DNA of 64,000 nucleotides from Nitrosomonadales bacterium (lineage in GTDB: Bacteria; Pseudomonadota; Gammaproteobacteria; Burkholderiales; Gallionellaceae): the NCBI GenBank assembly GCA_016234685.1, contig JACRAT010000036.1:62001-126000 (forward strand). Direction: 5' to 3'. The translations under genes were made by a program, and so were the position numbers. This document shows positions 25,659 through 34,636 of the stretch, piece by piece; the first letter of the stretch is position 1, and the number at the start of each line of letters is the position of its first letter. The notes under the pieces were generated by a model. It did no database searches, had not been told where the DNA came from, and saw only the letters and a list, made by a program, of their open reading frames with translations.

Positions 25659-26244
25659 CGTGCTTCCTTTCATTTTCAGCATTGACTCGGGCTTCTTCCC
25701 GAATGTCGGTGTACTCAGTTTTCCAACCTTCCGGGGCCCACATTTTTACCATTCCGTCTACAAAGCTGGAGCGCTCTCCCACCGGGAGGCGTGCCGCGCC
25801 CGAACCTTGATCCGCGCGCAACTCTGACAGGAAGGTAGCGATCGCCTTACGATCAGCCTCGGGCAATTTGGCGACGTAGGCAGCTTCTTTGGGCGCAGGG
25901 CCATGATCCAGCGTTCGCGTCTGATAAGTCGCTTCGGGATCGCGAAGAAAACTCTCCAGATATTCCATGGAGCGCTTGGAACCGATCCCATCCAAATCCA
26001 GCCCCATGTTCGTTCCGCCTCGCACGGCCCGATGACAGGAAGTACATCTAGCCTCCCTGAACACCTCGGAGCCATGCAATCCAACTGGCGAAAAATCGTA
26101 GTGGGTCGTATTCGGATACATCGGCTTATCCGAGCTCATGCGCACAGCTTCCATGATGATATAGCTAACCAATGCAAAGGCAAAGAATAGGCCAATGATA
26201 CCAAGGACCACCTTTTCTCCTCGCTTCAATCCATTTAATGCCAT
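25642..26244 (-). CDS. Membrane-anchored monohaem cytochrome c (NorC-like)
   Basis: A 200-residue protein. One N-terminal helix (about 11-34, VVLGIIGLFFAFALVSYIIM) anchors it. A single periplasmic haem c domain follows, with CTSCH near residue 67 (SEVFREARCTSCHRAVRGGTN). The Met that could be the sixth haem ligand is not certain. The layout resembles NorC of nitric oxide reductase, and the next gene encodes a NorB-like fragment. It starts 28 bp after a strong hairpin, leaving no room for a normal promoter, so it is probably read from the c4 promoter. Confidence 0.85.
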   Translation of the reverse strand: MALNGLKRGEKVVLGIIGLFFAFALVSYIIMEAVRMSSDKPMYPNTTHYDFSPVGLHGSEVFREARCTSCHRAVRGGTNMGLDLDGIGSKRSMEYLESFLRDPEATYQTRTLDHGPAPKEAAYVAKLPEADRKAIATFLSELRADQGSGAARLPVGERSSFVDGMVKMWAPEGWKTEYTDIREEARVNAENERKHDANAK

Positions 26245-26272
26245 GCGAAATCACCTTTATTGCTCGTTATAA

Positions 26273-26309
26273 ACAAAGCCCCGTGCTGCTCTCCAGCACG
26301 GGGCTTTGT
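26273..26309 (-). terminator. Strong hairpin between c4 cytochrome and downstream cluster genes
   Basis: ACAAAGCCCCGTGCTG and CAGCACGGGGCTTTGT form a perfect 16-bp stem with loop CTCTC (plus-strand listing). Read on the minus strand the stem ends in CTTTGTTTAT, a fair T tract. It lies after the c4 gene and directly before the NorC-like gene, so it would end most transcripts and allow partial read-through. Confidence 0.85.
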
Positions 26310-26391
26310 CATGCACCACTACTACTCAGACGCTCCAACTGGCAAACCACATCTCAAGAAACAACCTAAGCTGTCGCTGCCAATTTTAGCA

Positions 26392-27123
26392 TTAGTACTT
26401 TGCATTCTCTGGAACGCGGCTGTTGCCAGAGGTAGTCAGACGCGCTTGCGACAGGTATGCAGAAACATTCGCGATGTCTTCATCAGTCAAATTCTTAGCA
26501 ACTTGTCTCATTTGACCCATAGAGTCGTTAGCACGAGTACCGGCTCTCCATGCCTTCAACTGGTTCACCAAGTAGGTGTACTTCTGTTGAGCGATTTGAG
26601 GGTAGAGCGGAGCTGCGCCACGACCATTGTACTGATGGCAACCCTGACACGCCGGAACTTTACCAGTCACGCCGAAGTTCACGATCTCGTTGCCCTTGCC
26701 CGGATTGCCAACTGGCTCACCAGCCTCTTTCAGCGCCTTCAGGTCAGACAACTCTGGCTTAGCTGCTTCCAGCGAGTTCACATAAGCGGAGACATCACGA
26801 CGATCTTGATCGTTCAACTCTTTGGCGAACATCGGCATCACGGCACCTGCACCTTCAGGAACGCGCTTGTCGTTAGCCAAGTCGTTCAATTGCTTAACGA
26901 CGTAGGTAGAACCCAGATTCGCCAAGCGTGGCGCACCCATCGCATCATTCCCCATCGCATTTTCGCCATGGCAAGATGCACAAGGAGCTGCGGCCCCCTT
27001 ACCCTGAGTAAAGATAGTCTTGCCGTTAGCAGCATTACCCGCACCTGCCGCATAACTCGCCCCAGACACCATAACAGCAGCCATCACCAGCCACGACGAC
27101 AACATGAATTTAGACTTACGCAT
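26392..27123 (-). CDS. Dihaem c4-type cytochrome c
   Basis: A 243-residue periplasmic protein. A signal peptide (MRKSKFMLSSWLVMAAVMVSG, cleaved near ASYAA) leads into two similar class I haem domains. The first has CASCH in APCASCHGENAMGNDAMGAP; the second has CQGCH in VPACQGCHQYNGRGAAPLYP. Each has a later Met likely to be an axial ligand (VMPMFAKEL and DSMGQMRQV). The c4 cytochromes carry electrons to terminal oxidases. ATG 27123 is chosen because it begins the signal peptide. A promoter lies about 90 bp upstream. Confidence 0.92.
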   Translation of the reverse strand: MRKSKFMLSSWLVMAAVMVSGASYAAGAGNAANGKTIFTQGKGAAAPCASCHGENAMGNDAMGAPRLANLGSTYVVKQLNDLANDKRVPEGAGAVMPMFAKELNDQDRRDVSAYVNSLEAAKPELSDLKALKEAGEPVGNPGKGNEIVNFGVTGKVPACQGCHQYNGRGAAPLYPQIAQQKYTYLVNQLKAWRAGTRANDSMGQMRQVAKNLTDEDIANVSAYLSQARLTTSGNSRVPENAKY

Positions 27124-27216
27124 TTCCCCCACCCCCGTAATTAGCTCTTTAAAATTTTCAAACCCGATTTCTACCGCACTACCCACCCGCACATACCACG
27201 AAAACCCTACTGGGCG

Positions 27217-27246
27217 ATTCTAACATCGCCAATATTTGCGGCGCAA
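27217..27246 (-). promoter_or_regulatory. Candidate promoter of the c4 cytochrome cluster
   Basis: On the minus strand TTGCGC (27246-27241) and TAGAAT (27222-27217) are 18 bp apart. The start point would be near 27210, with a leader of about 87 bases before the ATG at 27123. The rest of the gap up to the ntrX-like stop at 27427 shows nothing recognisable. Confidence 0.42.
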
Positions 27247-27426
27247 TCGCTAGTCAGCAACAAGCCCCGAATACAATCATTTTGGCTGCCGCTAAGCCCC
27301 CCACCAAAAATCACAGCGTATCTAGCGTTATGCAAGTGCGGCAAACATACACGGAAAGCACAAAAACCACAATGGCCTCGAAAGTACAGTTGACGAACTC
27401 AATGCTTTTCACCGAATAGCCGCGAC

Positions 27427-28080
27427 TCAATAATCAGTAGGATCATCTTGACCTCTTTTAGCGAATTTAATCCCTAATTGCTTCAATTTACGATGTAAGT
27501 GGGTACGTTCCAGTCCGACCTTCTCGGCGATCCGAGTGACATTGCCGCCCTCTTTCTGCATGTGATGATTGAAATATAGAACATCGAAGCGCTCACGCGC
27601 TTCGCGCATGGGCAAGTCCAGTGCCAGCATAATCTGTCGCTGGCCCTCGCTTGCAGAAGCCTCGACATCTACTGTCGATGCGGAACGAACGGGCAACAAA
27701 CCTGCGCCCCCCAAACGAATAGACTTGGCTACCGTATTCAGCAATTTTTGCAGTGCGATAGGCTTTTCTAGGAAATCGACTGCGCCGATGCGCGTAGCCT
27801 CGACCGCCGTTTCGATGGTTCCGTGCCCTGACATCATAACCACCGGCATGGTCAGTTGCCCGCACTCCACCCACTCGCGCAGCAAAGCCACACCATCCGT
27901 ATCGGGCATCCAGATGTCCAGCAGTACCAGATCGGGTTGATGGCGATTCCTGAATTGCCGCGCCTGCTCGGCATTTTCCGCAACATGCACGCGGTAGCCC
28001 TCGTCGTATAAGATCTCCGAAAGCAGCTCGCGAATGCCGATCTCGTCATCCACCACCAGAATTTCTTTTGCGCCCATCAT
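27427..28080 (-). CDS. NtrX-like response regulator without AAA+ domain
   Basis: A 217-residue regulator. The receiver domain (1-120) has Asp11-Asp12 and phospho-acceptor Asp55 in LVLLDIWMPDTDG, with the conserved Lys in FLEKPIAL. The C-terminus (about 170-217) is a Fis-type HTH (GGNVTRIAEKVGLERTHLHRKLKQLGI). The sigma-54-activating AAA+ domain of classical NtrX is absent, so it cannot open sigma-54 promoters. It overlaps the NtrY-like kinase gene by four bases (ATGATG allows either start). Confidence 0.9.
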   Translation of the reverse strand: MMGAKEILVVDDEIGIRELLSEILYDEGYRVHVAENAEQARQFRNRHQPDLVLLDIWMPDTDGVALLREWVECGQLTMPVVMMSGHGTIETAVEATRIGAVDFLEKPIALQKLLNTVAKSIRLGGAGLLPVRSASTVDVEASASEGQRQIMLALDLPMREARERFDVLYFNHHMQKEGGNVTRIAEKVGLERTHLHRKLKQLGIKFAKRGQDDPTDY

Positions 28081-30200
28081 GCCGCTCCTGTTAACAAGGG
28101 AAGGTTCACAACGACTTGCGCTCCCCCGGCTGTCACATTTTCGATGCCTATCGCCCCACCATGCTCCTCGACGATCTTCTTCACGATCGCCAAGCCCAGC
28201 CCCGTGCCCTTAGGCTTCGTCGTCACGTATGGCTCAAAAGCACGATCTAGCAATTTCTCCGGAAATCCCGATCCATTATCCTGTACTGTCAGACGCAGCC
28301 AGCCGTCTAGGGTGGCCGTCTCCAAAAGAATCTCCGGTCGCTCGACTTGATGCAAGGCATCTTGTGCGTTCTGCAACAGGTTGTGGATGACCTGCCGCAA
28401 GCGCGTCGCATCACCCATCAGCTGGGTACGTTGCGCCCCCAGATGCACGGTGATCGGGTGGCTGTTCGCCTCATACAAACCCAGTACTTCGGCCAGCAAG
28501 GTATGAAAATCCAGCGCCGCCAGCTTGGGAGCCGGCGCACGCGCGTAATCCGCAAAATCCGTCACCATGTTCTTCATCGCCGTGACCTGACTGACGATGG
28601 TCTGCGTCGCCCGTTGCAGCAACTGCGCATCCTCCTCATCCAGCTTGGCGTTCAGCTTATGCTGCAAACGCTCGGCTGACAGTTGGATCGGCGTGAGCGG
28701 ATTCTTGATCTCATGCGCCAAGCGCCGCGCCACTTCGCCCCATGCCGCCTGCCGCTCTGCGCGCAACAGATGCGTGATGTCATCGAACACCACCACGTAA
28801 CCGCTCTCGGCCGCCGTGGACAAGTGCGTACCGCGTATCAGCAATATCTGATTGCCGTTCTTGCTCAGACGCTCGATCTGGCGCTGCCATTCACCGCTCG
28901 GTGCATCTTCGAACGCCTGCTCGATCGCAGCGATAAATGGCCGTACCAACAAATGCAGAATGGCGACCTCCTGCAAAGGTTGCCCCTGCATCTCAAGCAA
29001 CGGCGCACCGAGTATCTGTGCGGCACTCGCATTCACCGAGCGGATGCGATGCTCCGCATCGACCACCAACACCCCAGAGGACAAGTGCGCCAACACACTT
29101 TCCAGATGCAGCTTGGCGTTCTCCACCTGCCGCTGCTGCTGCCCGCTGGTCTCCTTGGCCTCCGCCAGTTGCGACGTCATCTGATTGAACAGTCCCGTCA
29201 ATGCCCCCAACTCGTCGCTACTTTTCACCGGATGCTGGCGCGAAAAGTCACCCTGCGCCACCGCCCGCGTACCTTCCGCCAACGCTGCCAACGGCGCGCT
29301 CAAGCGATTACTGATAAAGAACGCCGCCGACACCGCGCTCAGCAACACCACCAGCAAGAACAGCGTCAGCGTCAGCCCATACAGCCGTTTCAAGCCCAAC
29401 CGCGACAGTGACAGCCCCTGATAATCCCGATACACCGCCTGTACCGTTTCGGCATCGTCCTGCAACTGCTTGGGAACCGGCTGCATGAATTGCAGGATGC
29501 GCCCACCATCCGACGGACGGACCGCATTGACCGGAACCAGCACGCGCAACACCAGACTGTTGTCTGGCAGATTATCGACCACGCTGAACACGCCCTGAGC
29601 CACTGCCTGCCGCAGCATGGTCGCGTCCGGCAGATCGGGCGTCCGCGCCTTGCCGCTACTGGCAAAGGCCACTAGCTTACCGCCGCCATTAAACAGCGCG
29701 ATCTCCTGCGCCACGCCCTCGTCGATCAGCCGATTCAACGTCGCAGGATGCTGGGCCTGATCCTGCTCAGCCAGCAACAGTGCGATGAACTGCCCCTTCT
29801 TGGACAGATCCTTCAATCCATATTCCAGCGAACTACGCCCCAGATTCAGGCCGCCTTCCAGCGCCTTCTCCACCCGCACATCGAACCAAGACTCGATACT
29901 CTTGCCGAGGAACTGCACCGACACGGCATACACCAACAGCCCCGGCAGGATCGCGATGACGGTAAAGAACAGCGCCAGTCGCAGCGTCAGCACCGCTCCG
30001 AACACCCCCGTCTTGATCTTGATGTACAGCTCTCGCAACTGATAGCCGACCAGCCCCATCAGACACAGCGCCAGCACACCCGTCAGCGCCAGCAAGCCGT
30101 ACAAATTGTGCGAGAACAAGTCCGAGTTGGCGCTGGCTTTCGACAGCAGATACAGCAAGGGGATGCCAAGCAAGATGCTGATCGAGATAAGGTACTTCAC
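28077..30200 (-). CDS. NtrY-like sensor histidine kinase
   Basis: A 707-residue membrane kinase. Three N-terminal helices (about 5-30, 35-55, 75-110) and a periplasmic-side segment are followed by another helix near 270-295. A HAMP domain (SNRLSAPLAALAEGTRAVAQGDFS) comes next, then a PAS domain (about 370-480). HisKA has the phospho-accepting His in RRLAHEIKNPLTPIQLSAER, and the HATPase domain has DNGSGFPEKLLDRAFEPY and KGTGLGLAIVKK. NtrY/NtrX pairs respond to nitrogen or redox state in different bacteria. It starts four bases after DUF4390. Confidence 0.93.
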   Translation of the reverse strand: MKYLISISILLGIPLLYLLSKASANSDLFSHNLYGLLALTGVLALCLMGLVGYQLRELYIKIKTGVFGAVLTLRLALFFTVIAILPGLLVYAVSVQFLGKSIESWFDVRVEKALEGGLNLGRSSLEYGLKDLSKKGQFIALLLAEQDQAQHPATLNRLIDEGVAQEIALFNGGGKLVAFASSGKARTPDLPDATMLRQAVAQGVFSVVDNLPDNSLVLRVLVPVNAVRPSDGGRILQFMQPVPKQLQDDAETVQAVYRDYQGLSLSRLGLKRLYGLTLTLFLLVVLLSAVSAAFFISNRLSAPLAALAEGTRAVAQGDFSRQHPVKSSDELGALTGLFNQMTSQLAEAKETSGQQQRQVENAKLHLESVLAHLSSGVLVVDAEHRIRSVNASAAQILGAPLLEMQGQPLQEVAILHLLVRPFIAAIEQAFEDAPSGEWQRQIERLSKNGNQILLIRGTHLSTAAESGYVVVFDDITHLLRAERQAAWGEVARRLAHEIKNPLTPIQLSAERLQHKLNAKLDEEDAQLLQRATQTIVSQVTAMKNMVTDFADYARAPAPKLAALDFHTLLAEVLGLYEANSHPITVHLGAQRTQLMGDATRLRQVIHNLLQNAQDALHQVERPEILLETATLDGWLRLTVQDNGSGFPEKLLDRAFEPYVTTKPKGTGLGLAIVKKIVEEHGGAIGIENVTAGGAQVVVNLPLLTGAA

Positions 30201-30203
30201 CGC

Positions 30204-30797
30204 TTACTCGCCATGTCCATCGACGCCCTGATTCGGACGCACGATCAAGTGATACCAGTCGGAATCCAGATTCCAGTCCTTGCCGGTCAGCGCATTCACC
30301 TGCAAAGGCTTGGGCAGCTGTTTCACATCCAGCCGCATCCGCACCGACACCACATGATTACTGTCTTTTTTCAGCAAAGAAGCCGCCACCGGCGCAGAAG
30401 TCTGATGCCCCAGCACCGCCAGCACAGCCTCCAGCGTCGAAAAGTTCTGGAACAACGGCCCGCGCGCGATGCGGTATTGACGGGTCAGCGCGTTGTAAGA
30501 AAGTCTGGTGGTCTGCTCACTGCGCGCCACCTCCTCGTCCATCCAGTACCAGCGAGGGCGATTCAGCGTCAGCTCGCTGACGAAATACAGCGTCACACCG
30601 CGCATCAGCGCCTGCTCGACGACAAAGTTGAAGCTGATGTCGAAATCAGCGGAGATATGGTAGCCGTTGTCCGAGAAGCGGCCTTCGGCGCGTTGCACCG
30701 AGATTCCCTCGGCACTCGCCTCTGCCAGCGTCAGCCAAAAGGCCGCCAGCAAGGCCCAGAGCCAAGCGCTCTTATTCAGATTTCTGTAGCAACGCAT
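30204..30797 (-). CDS. DUF4390 family protein
   Basis: A 197-residue exported or membrane-anchored protein. The N-terminal hydrophobic stretch (LNKSAWLWALLAAFWLTLAEASA) looks like a signal peptide. The rest, with FVVEQALMRGVTLYFVSELTLNRPRWYW and TRQYRIARGPLFQNFSTLEAVLAVLGH, is the DUF4390 domain, which in betaproteobacteria is regularly found between rsmB and ntrY. Function is unknown. The start lies inside the rsmB 3' end; ATG 30797 and ATG 30809 are both possible. Confidence 0.87.
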   Translation of the reverse strand: MRCYRNLNKSAWLWALLAAFWLTLAEASAEGISVQRAEGRFSDNGYHISADFDISFNFVVEQALMRGVTLYFVSELTLNRPRWYWMDEEVARSEQTTRLSYNALTRQYRIARGPLFQNFSTLEAVLAVLGHQTSAPVAASLLKKDSNHVVSVRMRLDVKQLPKPLQVNALTGKDWNLDSDWYHLIVRPNQGVDGHGE

Positions 30798-32043
30798 AAA
30801 AGAAACCATCGTGCTGATCATCGGGTGCGAGATGTCCCGCATCGGGTAGCGCCGCAGGCAGGGGCAATGATCTAGCGGCGGCGTGCTGTCGCAAGAACGC
30901 CTGGATGACCTGTTGATTCTCCTGCTCGAACACCGAGCAAGTGGCGTAGAGCAATTTACCACCTCGTGCCAGCAAGTGCCATAAGGCTTCCAGGATGCGC
31001 GCCTGCTGCGCTGCGAAGCCCGCGATGTCCTCCGAGCGGCGCAGCCACTTGATGTCGGGATGGCGGCGCACCACGCCGGATGCCGAGCACGGCACATCGG
31101 CCAGAATGCGGTCGAACGGTTTGCCGTCCCACCAATCCTCGGGCCGCGACGCATCGCCGACCCGCAGCGTCGCCTTGAGCTGCAAGCGCCGCATATTCTC
31201 GTCCACCCGTTGCAGACGCTCGGCATCCAGATCCAGCGCCACCAGTTCCACGTCCGCCCGCTCCAGCAGATGTGCACTCTTGCCTCCGGGCGCGGCACAT
31301 GCATCCAGCACCCGCATCCCGGCCTGCGCATCCAGCAGGGGCGCGGCATACTGCGCTCCTGCATCCTGCACCGACACCAGCCCATCGAAGAAACCGGGCA
31401 ACTTGTCTACCGCCACAGGGCGAGCCAGCAACAGCGCCGCAGGCTCGATCAGCGTCGCCGCGATGTCGTGCTGCGCCAGCAAGGTCAGATAGTCGGTCGG
31501 TGCGAGGCGCCGCTGATTCACCCGCAGCGTCATCGGCGGATGCTGATTGCCCGCCAGTAGGATCGCCTCGGCCCGTTCGCCATACTGCCGCCGCAGCGCA
31601 TCCACCCACCATTGCGGATAAGAGAAACGTCCCTCGTCGCTGATCGACGCCTGCGCCAGCAACGCCTCACGCTGACGCAAAAAGTTGCGCAGCACGGCAT
31701 TCACCAGCCCGCTGGCTGCGGCGTTGCGCATCCGTGCCGCGCGCACGGCATGATCGACCACAGCATGAGGCGCGGATTTGCCGACCTGCAACTGATGCAG
31801 CGCCACCAGCAACAGATAGCGCAGTTGCGCATCCTTCATCGGCTTGAGCAGTAATTGGTCGAGCACGCGAACAAGCTGGCCATAGGAACGCAGCGTGCCG
31901 TAGCTCAGGTCTTGCACGATGGCGCGTTGCTGCGGTGTCAGCCCGGCGTGACGGCGCAAGAATTCGGCCAGCGCCTGATTGAGATTGCGTCCGCCCAACA
32001 CTTGGCCGACGATTTGGCTCGCGCCCTGTTGTGCGATGTGCAT
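30772..32043 (-). CDS. rsmB: 16S rRNA (cytosine-967 C5)-methyltransferase
   Basis: A 423-residue protein. The N-terminal NusB-like domain (1-140) binds RNA and contains LSYGTLRSYGQLVRVLDQLL. The C-terminal methyltransferase domain has the SAM loop VLDACAAPGGKSAHLL. Its two active-site cysteines lie in ILADVPCSASGVVRRHPD and LLYATCSVFEQEN. ATG 32043 is chosen one base after the fmt stop; upstream in-frame codons fall within fmt. Confidence 0.94.
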   Translation of the reverse strand: MHIAQQGASQIVGQVLGGRNLNQALAEFLRRHAGLTPQQRAIVQDLSYGTLRSYGQLVRVLDQLLLKPMKDAQLRYLLLVALHQLQVGKSAPHAVVDHAVRAARMRNAAASGLVNAVLRNFLRQREALLAQASISDEGRFSYPQWWVDALRRQYGERAEAILLAGNQHPPMTLRVNQRRLAPTDYLTLLAQHDIAATLIEPAALLLARPVAVDKLPGFFDGLVSVQDAGAQYAAPLLDAQAGMRVLDACAAPGGKSAHLLERADVELVALDLDAERLQRVDENMRRLQLKATLRVGDASRPEDWWDGKPFDRILADVPCSASGVVRRHPDIKWLRRSEDIAGFAAQQARILEALWHLLARGGKLLYATCSVFEQENQQVIQAFLRQHAAARSLPLPAALPDAGHLAPDDQHDGFFYALLQKSE

Positions 32044-32044
32044 C

Positions 32045-32974
32045 CTAAGCCACCGCGCCGAAGCGGTCGCCCGGCTTGACCCGGAAACCCTGCACGAACT
32101 GCGCCACAGGCAAGGCTTTGCCATTGGGACGCTGCAATTCTTCAAGCGCCAGCGCCCCACTGCCGCAAGCGACGACGATAGCGCCCTTCTCCACCGCCAG
32201 CACCGTGCCCGGCTCACCGCCTTGTCCCTCACGCACGCTGGCGCGCCACAACTTGATGACCGCCCCGTTCAGCGGAGAGTGCGCCACCGGTACCGGGTTG
32301 TAAGCGCGGATGGCGCGAGCGAGCAGGGCGGCGTCCTGCGTCCAGTCCAGCGAGGCTTCGGCCTTGCTGAGTTTGGCGGCGTAGGTCGCCAGTGCGTCGT
32401 TCTGTTTCTGCGGCGACAAACGCGGCAAGGTACACAGTGCTTCGACGATGGCTTCCGCCCCCAGCGCGGCCAGCTTGTCGTGCAACGCTTCCGCAGTGTC
32501 GCGCTCGCCGATCGCGCACGATTTCTTCAGCAGCATCGCCCCCGTATCCAGCCCGGCATCCATCTGCATGATGGTCACGCCAGTCTCGACATCGCCCGCC
32601 AGCATGGCGCGCTGGATCGGCGCCGCACCGCGCCAGCGCGGCAACAGCGAGGCGTGGATGTTGAGGCAGCCGAGACGCGGCGTATCCAGCACCACCTGCG
32701 GCAGGATCAGCCCGTAAGCCGCGACCACCATCACATCCGCGCCGAACTCAGCCAGTTGCTGCTGGATCTCGGGCTGGCGCAACGTCAGCGGCTGCAATAC
32801 CGGCAGACCGTGGGCCAGCGCCAGTTGCTTGACCGGGCTGGCGGTCAACTGCATCCCGCGTCCGGCGGGGCGATCAGGCTGAGTCAGCACGGCGACGACC
32901 TCGAAACCGTCGTCCAGCAAGGCAGCCAGCGCCGCCGCTGCGAAATGGGGCGTACCCGCAAAAATGATCTTCAA
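32045..32974 (-). CDS. fmt: Methionyl-tRNA formyltransferase
   Basis: A 309-residue enzyme that formylates initiator Met-tRNA using 10-formyl-tetrahydrofolate. The N-terminus KIIFAGTPHFAAAALAALL, the formyl-transfer motif NIHASLLPRWRGAAPIQRAM and the GVTIMQMDAGLDTG loop are clear, followed by a C-terminal OB-fold domain. The start codon is TTG, read as AAG next, with a GGAG site nearby; no ATG fits the family N-terminus. It lies 11 bp after def. Confidence 0.95.
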   Translation of the reverse strand: MKIIFAGTPHFAAAALAALLDDGFEVVAVLTQPDRPAGRGMQLTASPVKQLALAHGLPVLQPLTLRQPEIQQQLAEFGADVMVVAAYGLILPQVVLDTPRLGCLNIHASLLPRWRGAAPIQRAMLAGDVETGVTIMQMDAGLDTGAMLLKKSCAIGERDTAEALHDKLAALGAEAIVEALCTLPRLSPQKQNDALATYAAKLSKAEASLDWTQDAALLARAIRAYNPVPVAHSPLNGAVIKLWRASVREGQGGEPGTVLAVEKGAIVVACGSGALALEELQRPNGKALPVAQFVQGFRVKPGDRFGAVA

Positions 32975-32985
32975 TGGCGCTCCGA

Positions 32986-33492
32986 TTACAGTGTCTCGCG
33001 CAAGCGCTTTTTCAGCTTGGCGCGGATGCGGCTCTGTTTGAGCGAGGAGAGATATTCGACGAACACCTTGCCCTGAAGGTGGTCGATCTCATGTTGGATG
33101 CATACCGCCAGCAGCCCTTCGGCCTCCAGCGTAAAGGATTCGCCGCGCTCGTTGAGGGCGCGTACTTTAACCTGTTCCGGGCGGCGCACCGTGTCATAGA
33201 TGCCGGGAACGGATAAGCAACCTTCCTCATGCTCCTTCAGGTCGCCCTCAGTCGAGAGCAATTCAGGATTGATGAACACGCGCAGGTCGTCATGCGTTTC
33301 GGAGGTGTCGATCACCACGATGCACTGATGCACATCCACCTGCGTGGCGGCCAGACCGATGCCGGGCGCGGCGTACATGGTCTCAGCCATGTCGGCGATC
33401 AACTTGCGGGTGGCATCCGTCACCTCGCTCACCGGCTTGGCCACGCGATGCAGGCGTGCGTCCGGGTACTGCAATATTTTGAGTATGGCCAT
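32986..33492 (-). CDS. def: Peptide deformylase
   Basis: A 168-residue metalloenzyme that removes the formyl group from new proteins. All three signature motifs are present: [20 protein letters not shown] (metal Cys) and QHEIDHLQG (HExxH metal ligands and catalytic Glu). ATG 33492 gives the canonical [14 protein letters not shown]. It is the first gene of the def-fmt-rsmB operon and is divergent from the LysM gene. Confidence 0.96.
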   Translation of the reverse strand: MAILKILQYPDARLHRVAKPVSEVTDATRKLIADMAETMYAAPGIGLAATQVDVHQCIVVIDTSETHDDLRVFINPELLSTEGDLKEHEEGCLSVPGIYDTVRRPEQVKVRALNERGESFTLEAEGLLAVCIQHEIDHLQGKVFVEYLSSLKQSRIRAKLKKRLRETL

Positions 33493-33581
33493 AAGACTTG
33501 CTAACTTTGAGCGACTGGCTGCAAAATCGGAACGCTGCGCAAACCGCGCAACGCTTTCATCCATTCCAGCCGGGAGTTTGT

Positions 33582-34634
33582 ATGGGCAAGATTATATCGC
33601 TGATTTGCTTCCTATTGCCCGCCCTCGCCTTTGCTGCCGAGCCGAAGATCAGCGAAAACGCGCCCGATCAACATATCGTGGTCAAGGGCGACACCCTGTG
33701 GGGCATCGCTGCCGAATTCTTCAATGACCCGTGGAAGTGGCCGCAGATCTGGGGTTTGAACAAAGACACCATCAAAGACCCGCACTGGATCTATCCCGGC
33801 GACATCGTGCGTTTCGACCACGTCAGCGGCACGCTGCAAGTCAGCCATGCGCAGGGCGGTCAAGTCGTGAAGCTATCGCCCGGCATCCGCACACAGGATA
33901 GCGACAACCAAGCCATCCCCAGCATCCCGGCTGGCGCCATCGCGCCCTTCCTCAACCAGCCGCTGGTCATCGAAAAGAACGAGCTGGCCAACTCGCCGAT
34001 ATTGGTCGGCACGCTGGAGCGACGCGTGGTGGTGGGCGATGGCGACATCGGCTACGTCAAAGGACTGAGCGAAAAACAGGGCACGACTTGGCATATCTAT
34101 CGTCCCGGCAAAGTCCTGATCGACCCTGACACCACGCAGATACTCGGTTATGAAGTCACTTATCTGGGCAATGCCGAAGTCGAGAAGTTCGATGACCTCA
34201 GCGTGGTGCGCATCGTCAAAGCCCGGCAAGAGATCAAAGTCGGCGACCGGCTGGTCGCCCCCGGCAAAGAGGCGACCAACAACTATCTGCCCCATGCCCC
34301 CGCCGCACCGATCTCGGCCCAAGTCATCTCGCTCTACGACGAGTTGGCTCAAGCCGGACAATACGCCGTCATCACCTTGAACAAGGGACGACTCGATGGG
34401 CTGGAGAACGGCCACGTCCTCGCGCTCTACCGCAAGGGCGACGTGCTGCGCCACAACGGACAGCTCCAGTGCGATGAGGCCGACCAAGTCTGCCAACAAG
34501 GCCGCGAAGTGACGCTGCCCGATCTGCGCTACGGCCTGATCTTCGTCTTCCGCACCTTCGACCACGTCGCCTGCGCGCTGGTGATGCAGACCCGTATGGC
34601 GGTAGAGCGGCTCGACCGCGTGCAAACGCCCTGA
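33582..34634 (+). CDS. LysM peptidoglycan-binding domain protein
   Basis: A 350-residue exported protein. The signal peptide [19 protein letters not shown] is followed by a LysM domain (about 30-80, [30 protein letters not shown] and so on) that binds peptidoglycan. The long C-terminal region is beta-rich with no catalytic motif. Such genes sit between def and dprA in many betaproteobacteria. The ATG is two bases upstream of the shadow frame alternatives and begins the signal peptide. Confidence 0.9.
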   Translation: MGKIISLICFLLPALAFAAEPKISENAPDQHIVVKGDTLWGIAAEFFNDPWKWPQIWGLNKDTIKDPHWIYPGDIVRFDHVSGTLQVSHAQGGQVVKLSPGIRTQDSDNQAIPSIPAGAIAPFLNQPLVIEKNELANSPILVGTLERRVVVGDGDIGYVKGLSEKQGTTWHIYRPGKVLIDPDTTQILGYEVTYLGNAEVEKFDDLSVVRIVKARQEIKVGDRLVAPGKEATNNYLPHAPAAPISAQVISLYDELAQAGQYAVITLNKGRLDGLENGHVLALYRKGDVLRHNGQLQCDEADQVCQQGREVTLPDLRYGLIFVFRTFDHVACALVMQTRMAVERLDRVQTP

Positions 34635-34636
34635 CC

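Noticed and set aside
29748-30875. 375-codon plus-strand open frame opposite ntrY and DUF4390
   Set aside because: Gln/Arg/His-rich shadow of two genuine genes; no start signals.
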